36,521 bases of DNA from positions 1 through 36,521 of the forward strand of contig JAPOSW010000028.1 of NCBI GenBank assembly GCA_026709505.1, in the 5' to 3' direction. The DNA comes from Gammaproteobacteria bacterium. GTDB lineage: Bacteria; Pseudomonadota; Gammaproteobacteria; Arenicellales; Poriferihabitantaceae. A program made the translations under genes and the position numbers. Under the pieces are notes generated by a model. That model did no database searches. It had not been told where the DNA came from and saw only the letters and a list, made by a program, of their open reading frames with translations. Below are positions 1-9,028 of the stretch, one piece after another; position 1 is the first letter of the stretch, and the number at the start of each line of letters is the position of its first letter.

Positions 1-78
1 CTACAGGCGACTGCAGGCCATGGCCGTGGACCGTGGCGGGTGACGCCGTGTCATGCGTGATATGGTGATAGACTAATA
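1..78. other. 5' flank of the IS1634-type element
   Basis: This short leader precedes the transposase start. It probably contains the left end of the insertion sequence, but I could not pair a terminal inverted repeat with a sequence after the transposase stop, so the element boundary is left open. Confidence 0.3.
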
Positions 79-1863
79 ATGGTCATGCATGTCTCGACCA
101 CCCAACGCAAAATGAGCAACGGCAAAACCTGCCAGTGCCATTTACTGCGCGAAACCCATGTCGACCAGCACGGCAAGGTACAAAAGCGCACACTGACCCG
201 ACTCAGCCCGCTCGATGACCAGGCCATTGCCCTGATCCGTGGATATCTTGCCGGACAGGCCTTTGCAACCGCCGATCAGTCATTCCATATCCGGAACAGC
301 CGGACTCACGGGCCGGTACTGGCAGTCCTGCGCGCCTTTGAACGACTGGAGATCCCCCGCCTGATCAGTTCGACGGCAAGCCGGGAACGGGACCTGGCGT
401 GTGCCATGATCGCTGCCCGCCTGATCCGACCGCAGACCAGGCTCGCCACCACGCGCTGGTGGAATGCCACGACCCTGGCCGAACACCATGGAGTTGCCGA
501 CGCGGAAGTGGACGAGCTGTACGGAGCCATGGACTGGCTGGTCAGGCGGCAAAACCGGATTCAGGGCAAGCTGGCAAGGCGGCTGCTGGCAGATGGAGAC
601 ATGGTGCTGCATGACCTGACCTCAACCTGGCTTGAAGGCAGTACCTGCACGCTGGCCCAGTTCGGATACAGCCGTGATCGCAAGCGTGGCAAGCCACAGT
701 TGAACCCTGGTCTGCTGTGTGACCGTCTCGGACGTCCCGTCTCCCTCTCGGTGCATCCGGGCACTGTTTCCGACTCGCAGACCCTGATGGCAGAGATGCG
801 GCGTTTGCAGCACCGGTTCTCGCTCTCCCGGGTGATTCTGGCGGGCGATCGAGGCAGGATTGCACAAGCGCATGTTGATGCACTGCGGGCGCATCCCGAT
901 TGGCACTGGATTACGGCGCTGCGCAGCAGCACGATCCGCAAGCTGCAGCGCAGCGGATTGATCGATCCCGACGATCGAACCAGTCTGGTTGAGCTGACTC
1001 ATCCCGGCTTTCCCGGAGAGCGGTTATTCGTCTGCCGTAATGAGGCACTCGCCCAACGACGGGGCCGGGTGCGTGAGGAGCTGCTTCAGGCCACCGAAGA
1101 GCGGTTGGGAAAAGTCCGGGATTCGGTGCTTCGCAACCGCCTTCAGGAGGCTTCGGAAATCGGCCTTCGGGTCGGCAAGTGCATTCACCGCCACCGCATG
1201 AAGAAACACTTTGTCCTGGACATCTCCGAGAGGTTCTTCTCGTTTGAGCGGAACGAGCGGTCGATTCTTGAGGAACAGCATCTCGATGGCATTTGCGTGA
1301 TCCGCACTTCACTCCCGGAACCGCAGATGAGTGCAGCAGACTGCGTGCGTGGCTATAAGTCCCTGTGCCATGTCGAGCGTGCATTCCGGACGCTCAAGAC
1401 CACGGATCTGCATGTGCGGCCGATTCACCATCGGCTGGAGGATCGGGTGACCGGCCATCTGTTTCTCTGCATGCCTGCCTATTATGTCGAGTGGCACATG
1501 CGTGAAGCCTGGAGGCCGCTCGCCTTTGCCGACACTGAACTGCGGGGCGAGGCATCCAGGCGTGATCCGGTGGCCCCGGCAGATCGTTCCCGGTCTGCAA
1601 GACGCAAGGTCCATGCGCAGCTGCTGGAAGATGGCACTGTCGTCCACAGTTTCGCAACACTCATGCAGAACCTGGGTACGCTGATGCAGAACCGTTGTCG
1701 GATTGAAGATGCCGCCGTCGAGTTTGACCTGAGCACCGAGCCCAGTGAACTGCAGGAAAAGGCACTGTCCCTGCTTGACGACATCGCAAATCTGCGGGCA
1801 AGAGCATTATTCCAGGCACTAACCGTTAAAAAAACAACACGGTTGTTTACGGTAACTATATAA
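79..1863 (+). CDS. IS1634 family (IS4 superfamily) DDE transposase
   Basis: This 594-residue protein has the layout of IS1634-type transposases, which cut and paste their own insertion sequence. A first catalytic aspartate lies in the DLTSTW motif (about residue 179) and a second in the ILAGDRG motif (about 257). The third acid is the glutamate of HVERAFR (about 434), inside a Y-(x)n-E-(x)n-K arrangement typical of the IS4 superfamily. The length is normal for the family and no internal stop is present, so the enzyme may be active. The ATG at 79 is the first in-frame start. The gene stands alone and is followed by a broken gene, which fits insertion into or beside it. Family assignment rests on recognised motifs, not on a search. 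Confidence 0.85.
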   Translation: MVMHVSTTQRKMSNGKTCQCHLLRETHVDQHGKVQKRTLTRLSPLDDQAIALIRGYLAGQAFATADQSFHIRNSRTHGPVLAVLRAFERLEIPRLISSTASRERDLACAMIAARLIRPQTRLATTRWWNATTLAEHHGVADAEVDELYGAMDWLVRRQNRIQGKLARRLLADGDMVLHDLTSTWLEGSTCTLAQFGYSRDRKRGKPQLNPGLLCDRLGRPVSLSVHPGTVSDSQTLMAEMRRLQHRFSLSRVILAGDRGRIAQAHVDALRAHPDWHWITALRSSTIRKLQRSGLIDPDDRTSLVELTHPGFPGERLFVCRNEALAQRRGRVREELLQATEERLGKVRDSVLRNRLQEASEIGLRVGKCIHRHRMKKHFVLDISERFFSFERNERSILEEQHLDGICVIRTSLPEPQMSAADCVRGYKSLCHVERAFRTLKTTDLHVRPIHHRLEDRVTGHLFLCMPAYYVEWHMREAWRPLAFADTELRGEASRRDPVAPADRSRSARRKVHAQLLEDGTVVHSFATLMQNLGTLMQNRCRIEDAAVEFDLSTEPSELQEKALSLLDDIANLRARALFQALTVKKTTRLFTVTI

Positions 1864-1872
1864 TTATCTTGA

Positions 1873-2225
1873 GATTACCATTTAAATCCGTCTCAGAACT
1901 TCAGGTTAGACTATGTTTTTACTTCACGTGGTCTTTACGAACGAATTTCAGTTCGTGCACTCAATGAGATAGATGAATGGCCCCCGAGTGACCATTGTCG
2001 ATAAGAATAGCACTGCCAGAAGATCGCAGGCGGTATTTGATGTTAGTTTCCCCCTCTACTGATAAAACTACGGGCAATGGCAGGCTGAAAATTGATGCGA
2101 CAGGTCTGGAATTTGTTAAGTATTTTCCAGAAATAGACGAAGCGAAAGCCAGAGAATTCGAATTTTCAGGTCGCTTTATCGGAGATGTGCTTGATCAACG
2201 CCTAGACGAAATCAAACGTTTTTGA
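1873..2225 (+). pseudogene. Frameshifted remnant of an unidentified gene
   Basis: Two protein-like frames join across a frameshift near position 1995. The upstream frame (about 1873-2000) contains the stretch TSRGLYERISVRALNEIDEW. The downstream frame (1995-2225, TTG as first codon) gives IRIALPEDRRRYLMLVSP and ends in DVLDQRLDEIKRF. No ATG start is visible and the 5' end abuts the insertion sequence, so the gene is likely both truncated and frameshifted. I do not recognise the family. Confidence 0.4.
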
Positions 2226-2344
2226 TTGATAATGTCGAGAACTTTCAGCCACAAGTGACAGACGAGAATCAAGGCATTGGCTGAATTGGTAGAAACGACT
2301 TCCGCGATTATCAGGATATACCCAGTGAATATCGTGATGTGTTC

Positions 2345-3526
2345 CTAGCTAATTGTGTTTTTTGCAATGATCCGACACATTTCCAATAAACTGACAGCTT
2401 CAACTCCTTCCGATATTGGATATCGTTTCTCTCCCGCATAAACAACAAAGCTTTTATTAGGCTGAATGTCCTCACAAGCTTGATAAAAACCCTTCTTTGG
2501 CTTAGCTGATAGTGCGCGTTTTATCTCTATGGCCCAGATTTCAGACTTGCCAGGAAATTCCAGAACCAGGTCAATTTCGGCTCCTCCCGCAGTTCGGTAG
2601 AAATTCGGTTGTGTTCTGGGCGGAAGGTCAGAGAGCAGGTTTTCGATAACAAACCCCTCCCAACTCCCTCCGACAACAGGATGCCCGCACAAGCTGTTGA
2701 AGTCTCCGATACCCAGCAATGCATGTAGCAGTCCGCTATCACGGACATAGACTTTTGGTGATTTCACCAACCGTTTGCGAACGTTTGCATGATACGGTCT
2801 GAGTTTTCTTACCAAGAAAAGTTCAACTAGCAGGTCGATATACTTCGCAACCGTCGGTGCAGACAAGGACAGCGAAGATGCAAGACTGGAGGTATTCAGG
2901 AGCGCCCCCTGTCCATGCGAGAGCATCATCCATAACGTTTCCAGCGTCGTTGCCGGTATGCGCAGACCAAACTGGGACACATCCCTCTCAAGATAAGTTC
3001 GGATAAAGCTTTTTCTGAGATTGAAGCTATGCTCATCGCTTTCTGCAAGATAGCTGTCCGGAAACCCACCTCTTATCCAAAGCCGGTTCATCGCATTATC
3101 TTCCGTCCCAGCTTCCACAATATCCAGCGGATGCATATCGACGTACTCGATACGACCGGCAAGGGTTTCCCCGGATTGTCTCAACAGGTCGACAGAGGCC
3201 GAGCCCAGCACAAGAAAACGTCCAGTTCGTTTTCCCTTGCGGCGTCCTCTATCAATGATTCCGCGCAAAGTCTGGAAGATTTCAGGAGTACGATGGATTT
3301 CATCGAGGACTACCAACCTGTCTTCGTATTCTTCCAGAAACAGTCTGGGGTCCGATAATTTTTCACGATCATCCCGATCCTCCAAATCCAGATACAGCGA
3401 TTCCCGCTCTTCACAAATTTCGCAGGCAAGCGTCGTCTTGCCAACTTGCCGCGGCCCGATAAGGGCCACCGCGGCCTGACGTCCCAGAGCTTCTTTTACC
3501 CATTGCTTGACTTTTCTTTGTATCAT
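2345..3526 (-). CDS. AAA ATPase with C-terminal DUF4143 domain
   Basis: This 393-residue protein belongs to the large family of bacterial AAA_14/DUF4143 ATPases, whose cellular role is not settled. A Walker A motif GPRQVGKT lies at residues 24-31 and a Walker B LVVLDEIH at about 71-78. The winged-helix linker and DUF4143 nuclease-like half follow, with EIDLVLEF and AIEIKRA near residues 310-335. The D...ExK spacing there resembles a PD-(D/E)XK core. Length is normal for the family. It is a single-gene unit, convergent with the remnant upstream of it. Such ATPases are often found in accessory or mobile regions, which fits this context. Confidence 0.85.
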   Translation of the reverse strand: MIQRKVKQWVKEALGRQAAVALIGPRQVGKTTLACEICEERESLYLDLEDRDDREKLSDPRLFLEEYEDRLVVLDEIHRTPEIFQTLRGIIDRGRRKGKRTGRFLVLGSASVDLLRQSGETLAGRIEYVDMHPLDIVEAGTEDNAMNRLWIRGGFPDSYLAESDEHSFNLRKSFIRTYLERDVSQFGLRIPATTLETLWMMLSHGQGALLNTSSLASSLSLSAPTVAKYIDLLVELFLVRKLRPYHANVRKRLVKSPKVYVRDSGLLHALLGIGDFNSLCGHPVVGGSWEGFVIENLLSDLPPRTQPNFYRTAGGAEIDLVLEFPGKSEIWAIEIKRALSAKPKKGFYQACEDIQPNKSFVVYAGEKRYPISEGVEAVSLLEMCRIIAKNTIS

Positions 3527-3699
3527 CCATGTATTATGAAATATATATTTTTAATTTACAAGGAATAACTTTCATTCGCAGTAGCATCAATCACTAGATA
3601 GCGAAAGAGGATACCGAAAGATTCCGGTAAAATGTCATTCAATGCCTAAAATCTACCGCTCGTTGGGCGACTCGGCGGTACCTGTCCACAAGGAAAGAC

Positions 3700-3728
3700 C
3701 CCCTGTAGATGACAGGGGCTTGTATAAT
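3700..3728 (+). promoter_or_regulatory. Candidate promoter with inverted repeat before the amidotransferase
   Basis: A perfect 7-bp inverted repeat (CCCCTGT, loop AGATG, ACAGGGG; 3700-3718) sits 4 bp before a consensus -10 hexamer TATAAT at 3723-3728. It occupies the place where a -35 box would lie, so it could be an operator that gives regulated promoter access. Alternatively it could be a hairpin. No T-run follows, which argues against a terminator. Confidence 0.4.
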
Positions 3729-3787
3729 GAACGAGTAACGATGCCGGATTCGTCCGTTTCTCCCACTTAGCCGCCAATGATCTAAAT

Positions 3788-4501
3788 ATGAAAATTCTCG
3801 TTTTCCAACACATCGACTGTGAGCATCCTGGAATCTTTCGCAAGTTTCTAAAGGAGGATGGGATCGAATGGACTGCTGTTCACCTTGACCGAGGTGATGA
3901 AATACCCAATCTCCGGGATTATCAGGTGTTGTGGGTGATGGGTGGACCGATGGATGTCTGGGATGTCCAGGATAATCCCTGGTTGGTGCCAGAGAAAGTT
4001 GCGATTCGAAAGTGGGTTTGGGAGTTGCAAAGGCCTTTTCTTGGCCTGTGTCTTGGCCATCAACTTCTGGCTGATGCGTTAGGCGGCACTTGTGGTCCGC
4101 AACGCCCACCCGAGATAGGCGTGCTGGAGATTGAATTGACCCGGGAAGGACAGCAAGACGGACTATTTGAAGGCATGTCTTCCGTGCAGCGATGCCTGCA
4201 ATGGCATTCTGTATGCGTAGCACAACCTCCCGAGGATGCGACTGTGCTTGCGGTTTCAGAGGTCTGCCACAATCAGGCCATGAGGGTGGGCAGATCTGCC
4301 TGGTCGATGCAGTACCATGTCGAAATCGAACCGGATACAGTTGACAACTGGAGCAAGGTACCCGCATACGAATCTGCCTTGCTGCAAACTCTGGGCCCTG
4401 ATGGATTGTCAGAAATGCACGAGTCAGTGTCGACCAATTTGCCTGACTTCATGTCAAATGCTGAGCAGCTCTACCGTAATTTCATGGGTCTCTGTCAGTA
4501 G
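3788..4501 (+). CDS. Class I glutamine amidotransferase (GMP synthase-like)
   Basis: This 237-residue stand-alone glutaminase-type domain would release ammonia from glutamine or hydrolyse a gamma-glutamyl bond. The nucleophile elbow GLCLGHQ places the catalytic cysteine at residue 88. The partner histidine and glutamate are in QYHVEIE (H177, E179). No synthase domain is fused to it. Stand-alone members often act on unusual gamma-glutamyl compounds, so the substrate cannot be named. It is transcribed on its own, convergent with the CoA transferase that ends 27 bp downstream. A consensus -10 box lies about 60 bp upstream of the ATG. Confidence 0.8.
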   Translation: MKILVFQHIDCEHPGIFRKFLKEDGIEWTAVHLDRGDEIPNLRDYQVLWVMGGPMDVWDVQDNPWLVPEKVAIRKWVWELQRPFLGLCLGHQLLADALGGTCGPQRPPEIGVLEIELTREGQQDGLFEGMSSVQRCLQWHSVCVAQPPEDATVLAVSEVCHNQAMRVGRSAWSMQYHVEIEPDTVDNWSKVPAYESALLQTLGPDGLSEMHESVSTNLPDFMSNAEQLYRNFMGLCQ

Positions 4502-4528
4502 CTATTCGGGCGTATTTTTATCACTGGA

Positions 4529-5665
4529 CTACTCGGCAAATTCAGCCTTGATTTTTTCAGTATGCTCGCCAATGGCCGGCACTCTTGGTGTAGTGCCTCG
4601 GTCCTCTTCAATACCGAGTTTGAAGACCGGTTGATCTGGCAGGCGAATGGGCTGGTTCTGAGATGAAATTCCAATCCTCCGTCTGAGTGCAGGATGAGAG
4701 GACAGTTCATCTACGGTATTGACAAACCCGTGTGCAATGCCAGCTTGCTTGAGTAATCTTGACAAGTCATCGCGAGAATTGACAAGCGTTACTTCGTGAA
4801 CCAATTCATCAAGTTGATCGCGGTTGTCGACTCGGCTGCTGTTGGTGGAAAACTTGTCATGACCGGCCAGTTCAGATCGATCCAGTACTTTTTCACAAAA
4901 TCGACGCCATTCTCTTTCGTTCTGGATTGCAATGATTACAAGTTTTCCATCGCATGTGGTGTATGCGCCATATGGTGCAATCGAAGGATGATTGATGCCA
5001 GTTCGTTTCGGAGGGCCTGCACCATAGTCATTATGCAGGAGTGGCACGGTCATCAATTCGGCAATCGTTGAGAACAGGGATACTTCAATGCCTGATCCTT
5101 GACCTGTTTTTGCACGCAATAGGAGTGCCTCGAGAATTCCGGCATGCGCGTTCATGCCCGCATTGATATCGCAGATTGAAACCCCAACTCGACCCATTTC
5201 GGTTTTTCCGCCATTAATGCTGATCAGCCCGCCTTCCGCCTGGATCAGGAGATCGTAGGCCTTCATGCTCTCACAGCCGGTGTTGGTGCCATATCCGGTG
5301 ATGTCACAAGTGATCAATCTGGGATACTTTCTACGCAAGTCACGACTTCCAAAACCGGCTCGATGTAGTACTCCCGGCCCCAGATTTTGTACAAAGACAT
5401 CTGCACGGGAGAGAATTCTGTTCAGGAGTCCTGCATCTTTAGGGTTCTTGAAGTCCGCTATCATGGATTCCTTGTCGAGATTCGCCCACAGGAAATAAGA
5501 ACTGTCCCCGCCGGCTACGGAATCATATTGACGGGCAAAATCTCCACCTTCACGTTCAATCTTGATGACTCGTGCACCGCCTTCTGCGAGTCGTCTTGTA
5601 CAGACTGGGGCGGCAACAGCCTGTTCAATCGACACCACCAAAATGCCTTCAAGAGCACCTTTCAT
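4529..5665 (-). CDS. CaiB/BaiF (family III) CoA transferase
   Basis: This 378-residue protein is a family III CoA transferase, which moves CoA between carboxylic acids through an aspartyl-CoA intermediate. The N-terminal pattern (EQAVAAPVCTRRLAEGGARV) and the KIEREGGDFAR segment are typical. The likely catalytic aspartate is D138 in AYDLLIQAEGG. The length is slightly short but within the family range. It starts 24 nt after the stop of the dehydrogenase gene on the same strand, so the two form an operon. The pair suggests activation and oxidation of a hydroxy acid; the actual substrate is unknown. Confidence 0.85.
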   Translation of the reverse strand: MKGALEGILVVSIEQAVAAPVCTRRLAEGGARVIKIEREGGDFARQYDSVAGGDSSYFLWANLDKESMIADFKNPKDAGLLNRILSRADVFVQNLGPGVLHRAGFGSRDLRRKYPRLITCDITGYGTNTGCESMKAYDLLIQAEGGLISINGGKTEMGRVGVSICDINAGMNAHAGILEALLLRAKTGQGSGIEVSLFSTIAELMTVPLLHNDYGAGPPKRTGINHPSIAPYGAYTTCDGKLVIIAIQNEREWRRFCEKVLDRSELAGHDKFSTNSSRVDNRDQLDELVHEVTLVNSRDDLSRLLKQAGIAHGFVNTVDELSSHPALRRRIGISSQNQPIRLPDQPVFKLGIEEDRGTTPRVPAIGEHTEKIKAEFAE

Positions 5666-5689
5666 GGTCCATGCAGGGTAATTTATCGG

Positions 5690-6475
5690 TTATTCAACCG
5701 GAACCACATAGTTCAGTCCCATGCGGCCACCATCGACATAAATCGTCTCACCAGTCATATAGCTCGAATAGTTGCTTGCGAGAAACACCGCAACTTTTGC
5801 AACTTCATCTGGCTCGCCCGGGCGCAGCATTGGGGTTCTGGACATTACAGTGCGGTATTTATCCGGATTATCTGCGATGCTATGAAAAAGCTCAGTCGCA
5901 ATTGAGCCAGGTCCGATCCCGTTGACGCGAATTCCCTTGTTGGCCATAGCTATCCCAAGGCACTTGGTCCACTGGTTAACGCCTCCTTTGGCAATCACGT
6001 AGGGTGCGATCTCGGGGATCGCTAGAACACCGTTCAGGGAGGACATGTTGATGATATTGCCTCGTGATCCTTCTTCATCGGGCTCTTGGCCAATCATGTG
6101 TCTCGCGGCGATTTGCCCGGTCAGGAATACTCCTTTCAGGTTGACAGATATCACTTGATCAAATGCATCTTCTTCCAGTTCAAGAATGTCGGATACAAGG
6201 ACAATGCCAGCATTTGCAATCGCCACATCGACTCTTCCGAACTTTTGCTTGACTTCGACAAACAATGATTCCACTTGCTTGCTTTTACTGACATCACAAT
6301 GAATAAAAAGGGCTTTTTTCCCCGATTCATCGAGTTTTTGGGTAGCCACAATGCCGCGTTCCTCGTCAATATCCGAAAGGATGACTTTCGCCCCTTCCTC
6401 AATGAATCGTTTTGCGCATGCATAGCCAATACCCCCAGCAGCTCCGGTGATAATTGCAACCTTGTTTTCGATCAT
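5690..6475 (-). CDS. Short-chain dehydrogenase/reductase (SDR)
   Basis: This 261-residue classical SDR oxidoreductase uses NAD(P). The cofactor-binding glycine motif TGAAGGIG is at residues 10-17 and the ANAG motif at 87-90. The catalytic set is serine 145/146 in NMSS, tyrosine 159 and lysine 163 in YVIAK. An acidic residue (D35) follows beta strand 2, which usually favours NAD over NADP. It is the first gene of a two-gene unit with the CoA transferase, and a perfect palindrome lies 40-60 bp upstream of its start. The substrate is probably a hydroxyacyl or hydroxy-acid compound, by context only. Confidence 0.87.
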   Translation of the reverse strand: MIENKVAIITGAAGGIGYACAKRFIEEGAKVILSDIDEERGIVATQKLDESGKKALFIHCDVSKSKQVESLFVEVKQKFGRVDVAIANAGIVLVSDILELEEDAFDQVISVNLKGVFLTGQIAARHMIGQEPDEEGSRGNIINMSSLNGVLAIPEIAPYVIAKGGVNQWTKCLGIAMANKGIRVNGIGPGSIATELFHSIADNPDKYRTVMSRTPMLRPGEPDEVAKVAVFLASNYSSYMTGETIYVDGGRMGLNYVVPVE

Positions 6476-6514
6476 TGTTCCTCCATAACCATTTTCATTT
6501 CAAAATTTGATGTG

Positions 6515-6534
6515 GTGGATCCATCAGGATCCAC
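6515..6534 (-). promoter_or_regulatory. Perfect palindrome, putative operator of the SDR/CoA-transferase unit
   Basis: The sequence GTGGATCC-ATCA-GGATCCAC is a perfect 8-bp inverted repeat with a 4-nt spacer. It lies 40-60 bp upstream of the dehydrogenase start, a normal position for a dimeric repressor site. Formation of a leader hairpin is an alternative. Confidence 0.45.
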
Positions 6535-6796
6535 GAGATGCTCAATTTTATCAGGGTGACTTGAATCCACGAAAGCAAATCTACCGTTTCATCAATAACA
6601 GGAATAAGGGGCGTGGCGATGCGAATAGTCTAAGATGCCTGGACGGGTTTTAATCCAGGCTATGCGCATCTCTCGGATTATTTTAGAGGTGCTGGTATTC
6701 GATCCGGAAAATTTGAAGTGCCGGAGCCTTATAATTCTATGGGCACAAGGGAAACATGCCCACAGAATAAGCTATCAATAAAAACCGGAGTGCCGA
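6535..6796. other. Intergenic region, no supported gene
   Basis: A frame running from about 6630 to 6800 reads like part of a protein (for example FNPGYAHLSDYFRGAG), but it has no start codon and I do not recognise it. Otherwise nothing is seen here. Confidence 0.3.
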
Positions 6797-6871
6797 GTGA
6801 GTGATTCGAATCAGGGTGGTAACGGCCTCCGAATCCAGTGGGACGGTCAGTCCTGCAGGGTGTGATTGCCG

Positions 6872-7138
6872 ATGTCGGGAGGCGGTGCGTTGACGGCGAA
6901 GTGGAATCCGGACACGACATATGTGGTCCGCATTCGAAAGACCGGCACTTCGGACTGGAGCGTTGGCTTCGAGATGCCGGTAGCGGGCATCACATTCCGG
7001 GACCTTGATCCAGATACTGAGTACGAAGTGGAATTTCGTCTTCTAGGTCCCGCCGGGGAACGCGAGCCGACTCTGACTCGGTTCCATACCGGTTCCGGAG
7101 GAAAAGGCGGCGAGGTGATTCCCTTTCCAAAGCGGTAA
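6872..7138 (+). CDS. Small fibronectin type III-like domain protein
   Basis: The ATG at 6872 opens an 88-codon frame. Its middle reads like a fibronectin type III beta sandwich: TTYVVRIRKTG, then ITFRDLDPDTEYEVEFRL, with the usual L-x-P-x-T-x-Y signature. The tail is glycine-rich and ends in VIPFPKR. No signal peptide is visible. The same frame continues upstream past a single TGA (6863-6865) to a GTG at 6797, so the gene may be an N-terminally broken longer one. Isolated domains of this kind occur in phage and surface proteins; the role here is unknown. Confidence 0.5.
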   Translation: MSGGGALTAKWNPDTTYVVRIRKTGTSDWSVGFEMPVAGITFRDLDPDTEYEVEFRLLGPAGEREPTLTRFHTGSGGKGGEVIPFPKR

Positions 7139-7311
7139 TGAGGGGAATTGCAGTAACTGCTGTCAGCTTCTGGCATCCTGCCGTACAAGCAATAGTTGTT
7201 TCCAGTTCAATATGATGAAGTCGTCGGCAACTGTTTGTCATTTCTGACTTTCTCGCGATATGTCAGCACCATAATAACCTTTCCTAATTACTGCTAATCA
7301 TAAGTCATGTT

Positions 7312-7440
7312 TCAGGGATTTTCCGGCATGGGCGGCGTTCTCGGGGCGACTTGGCATTTGTCCTCGTCTCCGCAGCGTTCGAGAAATTCGCCGAGACTGA
7401 GGCCTTTCCTGAACTGGACAGGATTGCGCTTCATGAGCAT
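7312..7440 (-). pseudogene. IS1595-type transposase, N-terminal remnant
   Basis: A short minus-strand frame starts with MKRNPVQFRKGLSLGEFLE, the typical opening of IS1595-group transposases, and stops after 43 codons at 7312. An AAGGAG ribosome site precedes the ATG at 7434 by 7 nt, so 7434 is a better start than 7440. The zinc ribbon and DDE core are absent. It belongs to a different subgroup from the broken IS1595 element at 19.2 kb, whose protein starts differently. Confidence 0.6.
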
Positions 7441-7721
7441 GCTCCTTTTTAATCAAGTGTTTAAATCTGTCCTGTTGGATCGCAAAACCTACTTATGGTG
7501 GTAATTAGGTAACCTTTTGCTTGCTGGAGTCAGGGTACGGGAAGATGCACTCATGGCGAGGTTTATCAATATTTGAAAAGGCCTCTTTCAGATTGTCGTT
7601 TTGCCCTTGACTGTGGTCACTGGTAGATTCATATCTCCATGCCGACGCATGGACTAGAAATGGGTTGAAATTATCGGATAACCCTCCATAATTCACTTAT
7701 TCTCCCTCACAAAGGCTTGTC
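7441..7721. other. Intergenic region before sufS, no supported gene
   Basis: No convincing coding frame, RNA gene or well-formed promoter was recognised between the transposase remnant and the desulfurase start. Confidence 0.3.
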
Positions 7722-8990
7722 TTGAATTTGTCGATACAGCCGGTTGTATCCGGCAAAGCAGCATCATTTCGGGATTTCGATGTTGAAAAAATCCGCAGCG
7801 ATTTTCCGGTGCTTCATCGAGAGGTCAATGGAAATCCATTGACTTATCTTGATAATGGCGCATCATCCCAGAAACCCAAACAGGTGATTGACCGGATGAC
7901 CAGATACTACGAACATGAGCATGCCAACATTCACCGAGGCGTGCATCATTTGAGCCAGAGGGCAACCGATGCCTACGAGCAGGTAAGAGAGGCTACCTGT
8001 AATTATCTGAATGCAGCAAGCAGTCGCGAAGTCCTATTCACGCGAGGCACGACTGAAAGCATCAACCTGGTTGCCAGTTCCTGGGGGAGGCATTTCCTGA
8101 GAGAAGGCGATGAAATCATCGTTTCGACCATGGAACACCATTCCAATATCGTGCCCTGGCAAATGATATGTGAGGAGCGGGGGGCGAAATTAAAAGTCAT
8201 TCCAATCTCCAGAGCGGGTGAATTGGATATGGAGGCTCTCCAGGGCTTGCTGAATGAGCGTACCCGGCTGGTCTCTGTTGTGCATGTCTCAAATGCATTA
8301 GGCACGATTAATCCCGTCGAGGAAATCATTAAGCTTGCTCATCAACACGATGCACTGGTATTGCTGGACGGCGCTCAGGCGTTGCCGCATATGAAAGTTG
8401 ACGTGAGTGCTCTGGATGTCGATTTCTATGCATTTTCAGCGCACAAGATGCTCGGACCGACAGGCCTCGGCATTTTGTATGGAAAGGAGTCCCTGCTGAA
8501 TTCAATGCCGCCTTATCAGGGCGGAGGAGAGATGATTGAGCGGGTGACATTCGAAAAAACCACTTATAACGAATTACCGTTCAAGTTTGAGGCGGGCACT
8601 CCTAATATCGCAGATGCCATTGCTTTCGGTTCTGCTCTGGAATACTACGATGAGCTTGATCAAAATGAACTGATCGCGCATGAACAAGGCCTGCTTGCCT
8701 ATGCAAGCGGGCGATTAAGCCAGATTGAGGGCATCGAATTTGTTGGAACAGCCAGAGACAAGGCGGGAGTCTTGTCATTCAACCTGAAAGACGTGCACCC
8801 TTTCGATGTCGGCACCATTCTGGATCAGATGGGCATTGCGGTTAGAACTGGGCACCACTGCACTCAGCCATTGATGGACTTCTATGGAATAACCGGCACG
8901 GTGAGAGCATCATTTGCGTTCTATAACAATCAGTCTGATGTAGATGCACTGGTCGGCGGTGTCGAAAAAGCATCTGCTATTCTCCTTTAG
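7722..8990 (+). CDS. sufS: Cysteine desulfurase, SufS/CsdA type
   Basis: This PLP enzyme removes sulfur from cysteine as a persulfide for Fe-S cluster or other sulfur-carrier pathways. The 422-residue chain has the group II layout. The PLP lysine is K242 in SAHKMLGPTG, the cofactor-stacking histidine lies in TMEHHSN, and the active-site cysteine is C380 in RTGHHCTQP. The frame has no upstream ATG; TTG at 7722 is the only start that keeps the conserved N-terminal part, with a stop in frame at 7689. A SufE homologue follows 38 bp downstream. SufBCD are not in the window, so the pair could instead be the CsdA/CsdE type. Confidence 0.9.
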   Translation: MNLSIQPVVSGKAASFRDFDVEKIRSDFPVLHREVNGNPLTYLDNGASSQKPKQVIDRMTRYYEHEHANIHRGVHHLSQRATDAYEQVREATCNYLNAASSREVLFTRGTTESINLVASSWGRHFLREGDEIIVSTMEHHSNIVPWQMICEERGAKLKVIPISRAGELDMEALQGLLNERTRLVSVVHVSNALGTINPVEEIIKLAHQHDALVLLDGAQALPHMKVDVSALDVDFYAFSAHKMLGPTGLGILYGKESLLNSMPPYQGGGEMIERVTFEKTTYNELPFKFEAGTPNIADAIAFGSALEYYDELDQNELIAHEQGLLAYASGRLSQIEGIEFVGTARDKAGVLSFNLKDVHPFDVGTILDQMGIAVRTGHHCTQPLMDFYGITGTVRASFAFYNNQSDVDALVGGVEKASAILL

Positions 8991-9028
8991 GGAACCACTT
9001 CCGTTAGCGAGTCAAGCCTAGTCATTCC

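Noticed and set aside
2270..2320. GGCTGAATTGGTAGAAACGAC resembles the D-arm region of a leucine tRNA
   Set aside because: No anticodon stem, T-arm or acceptor pairing can be drawn around it.
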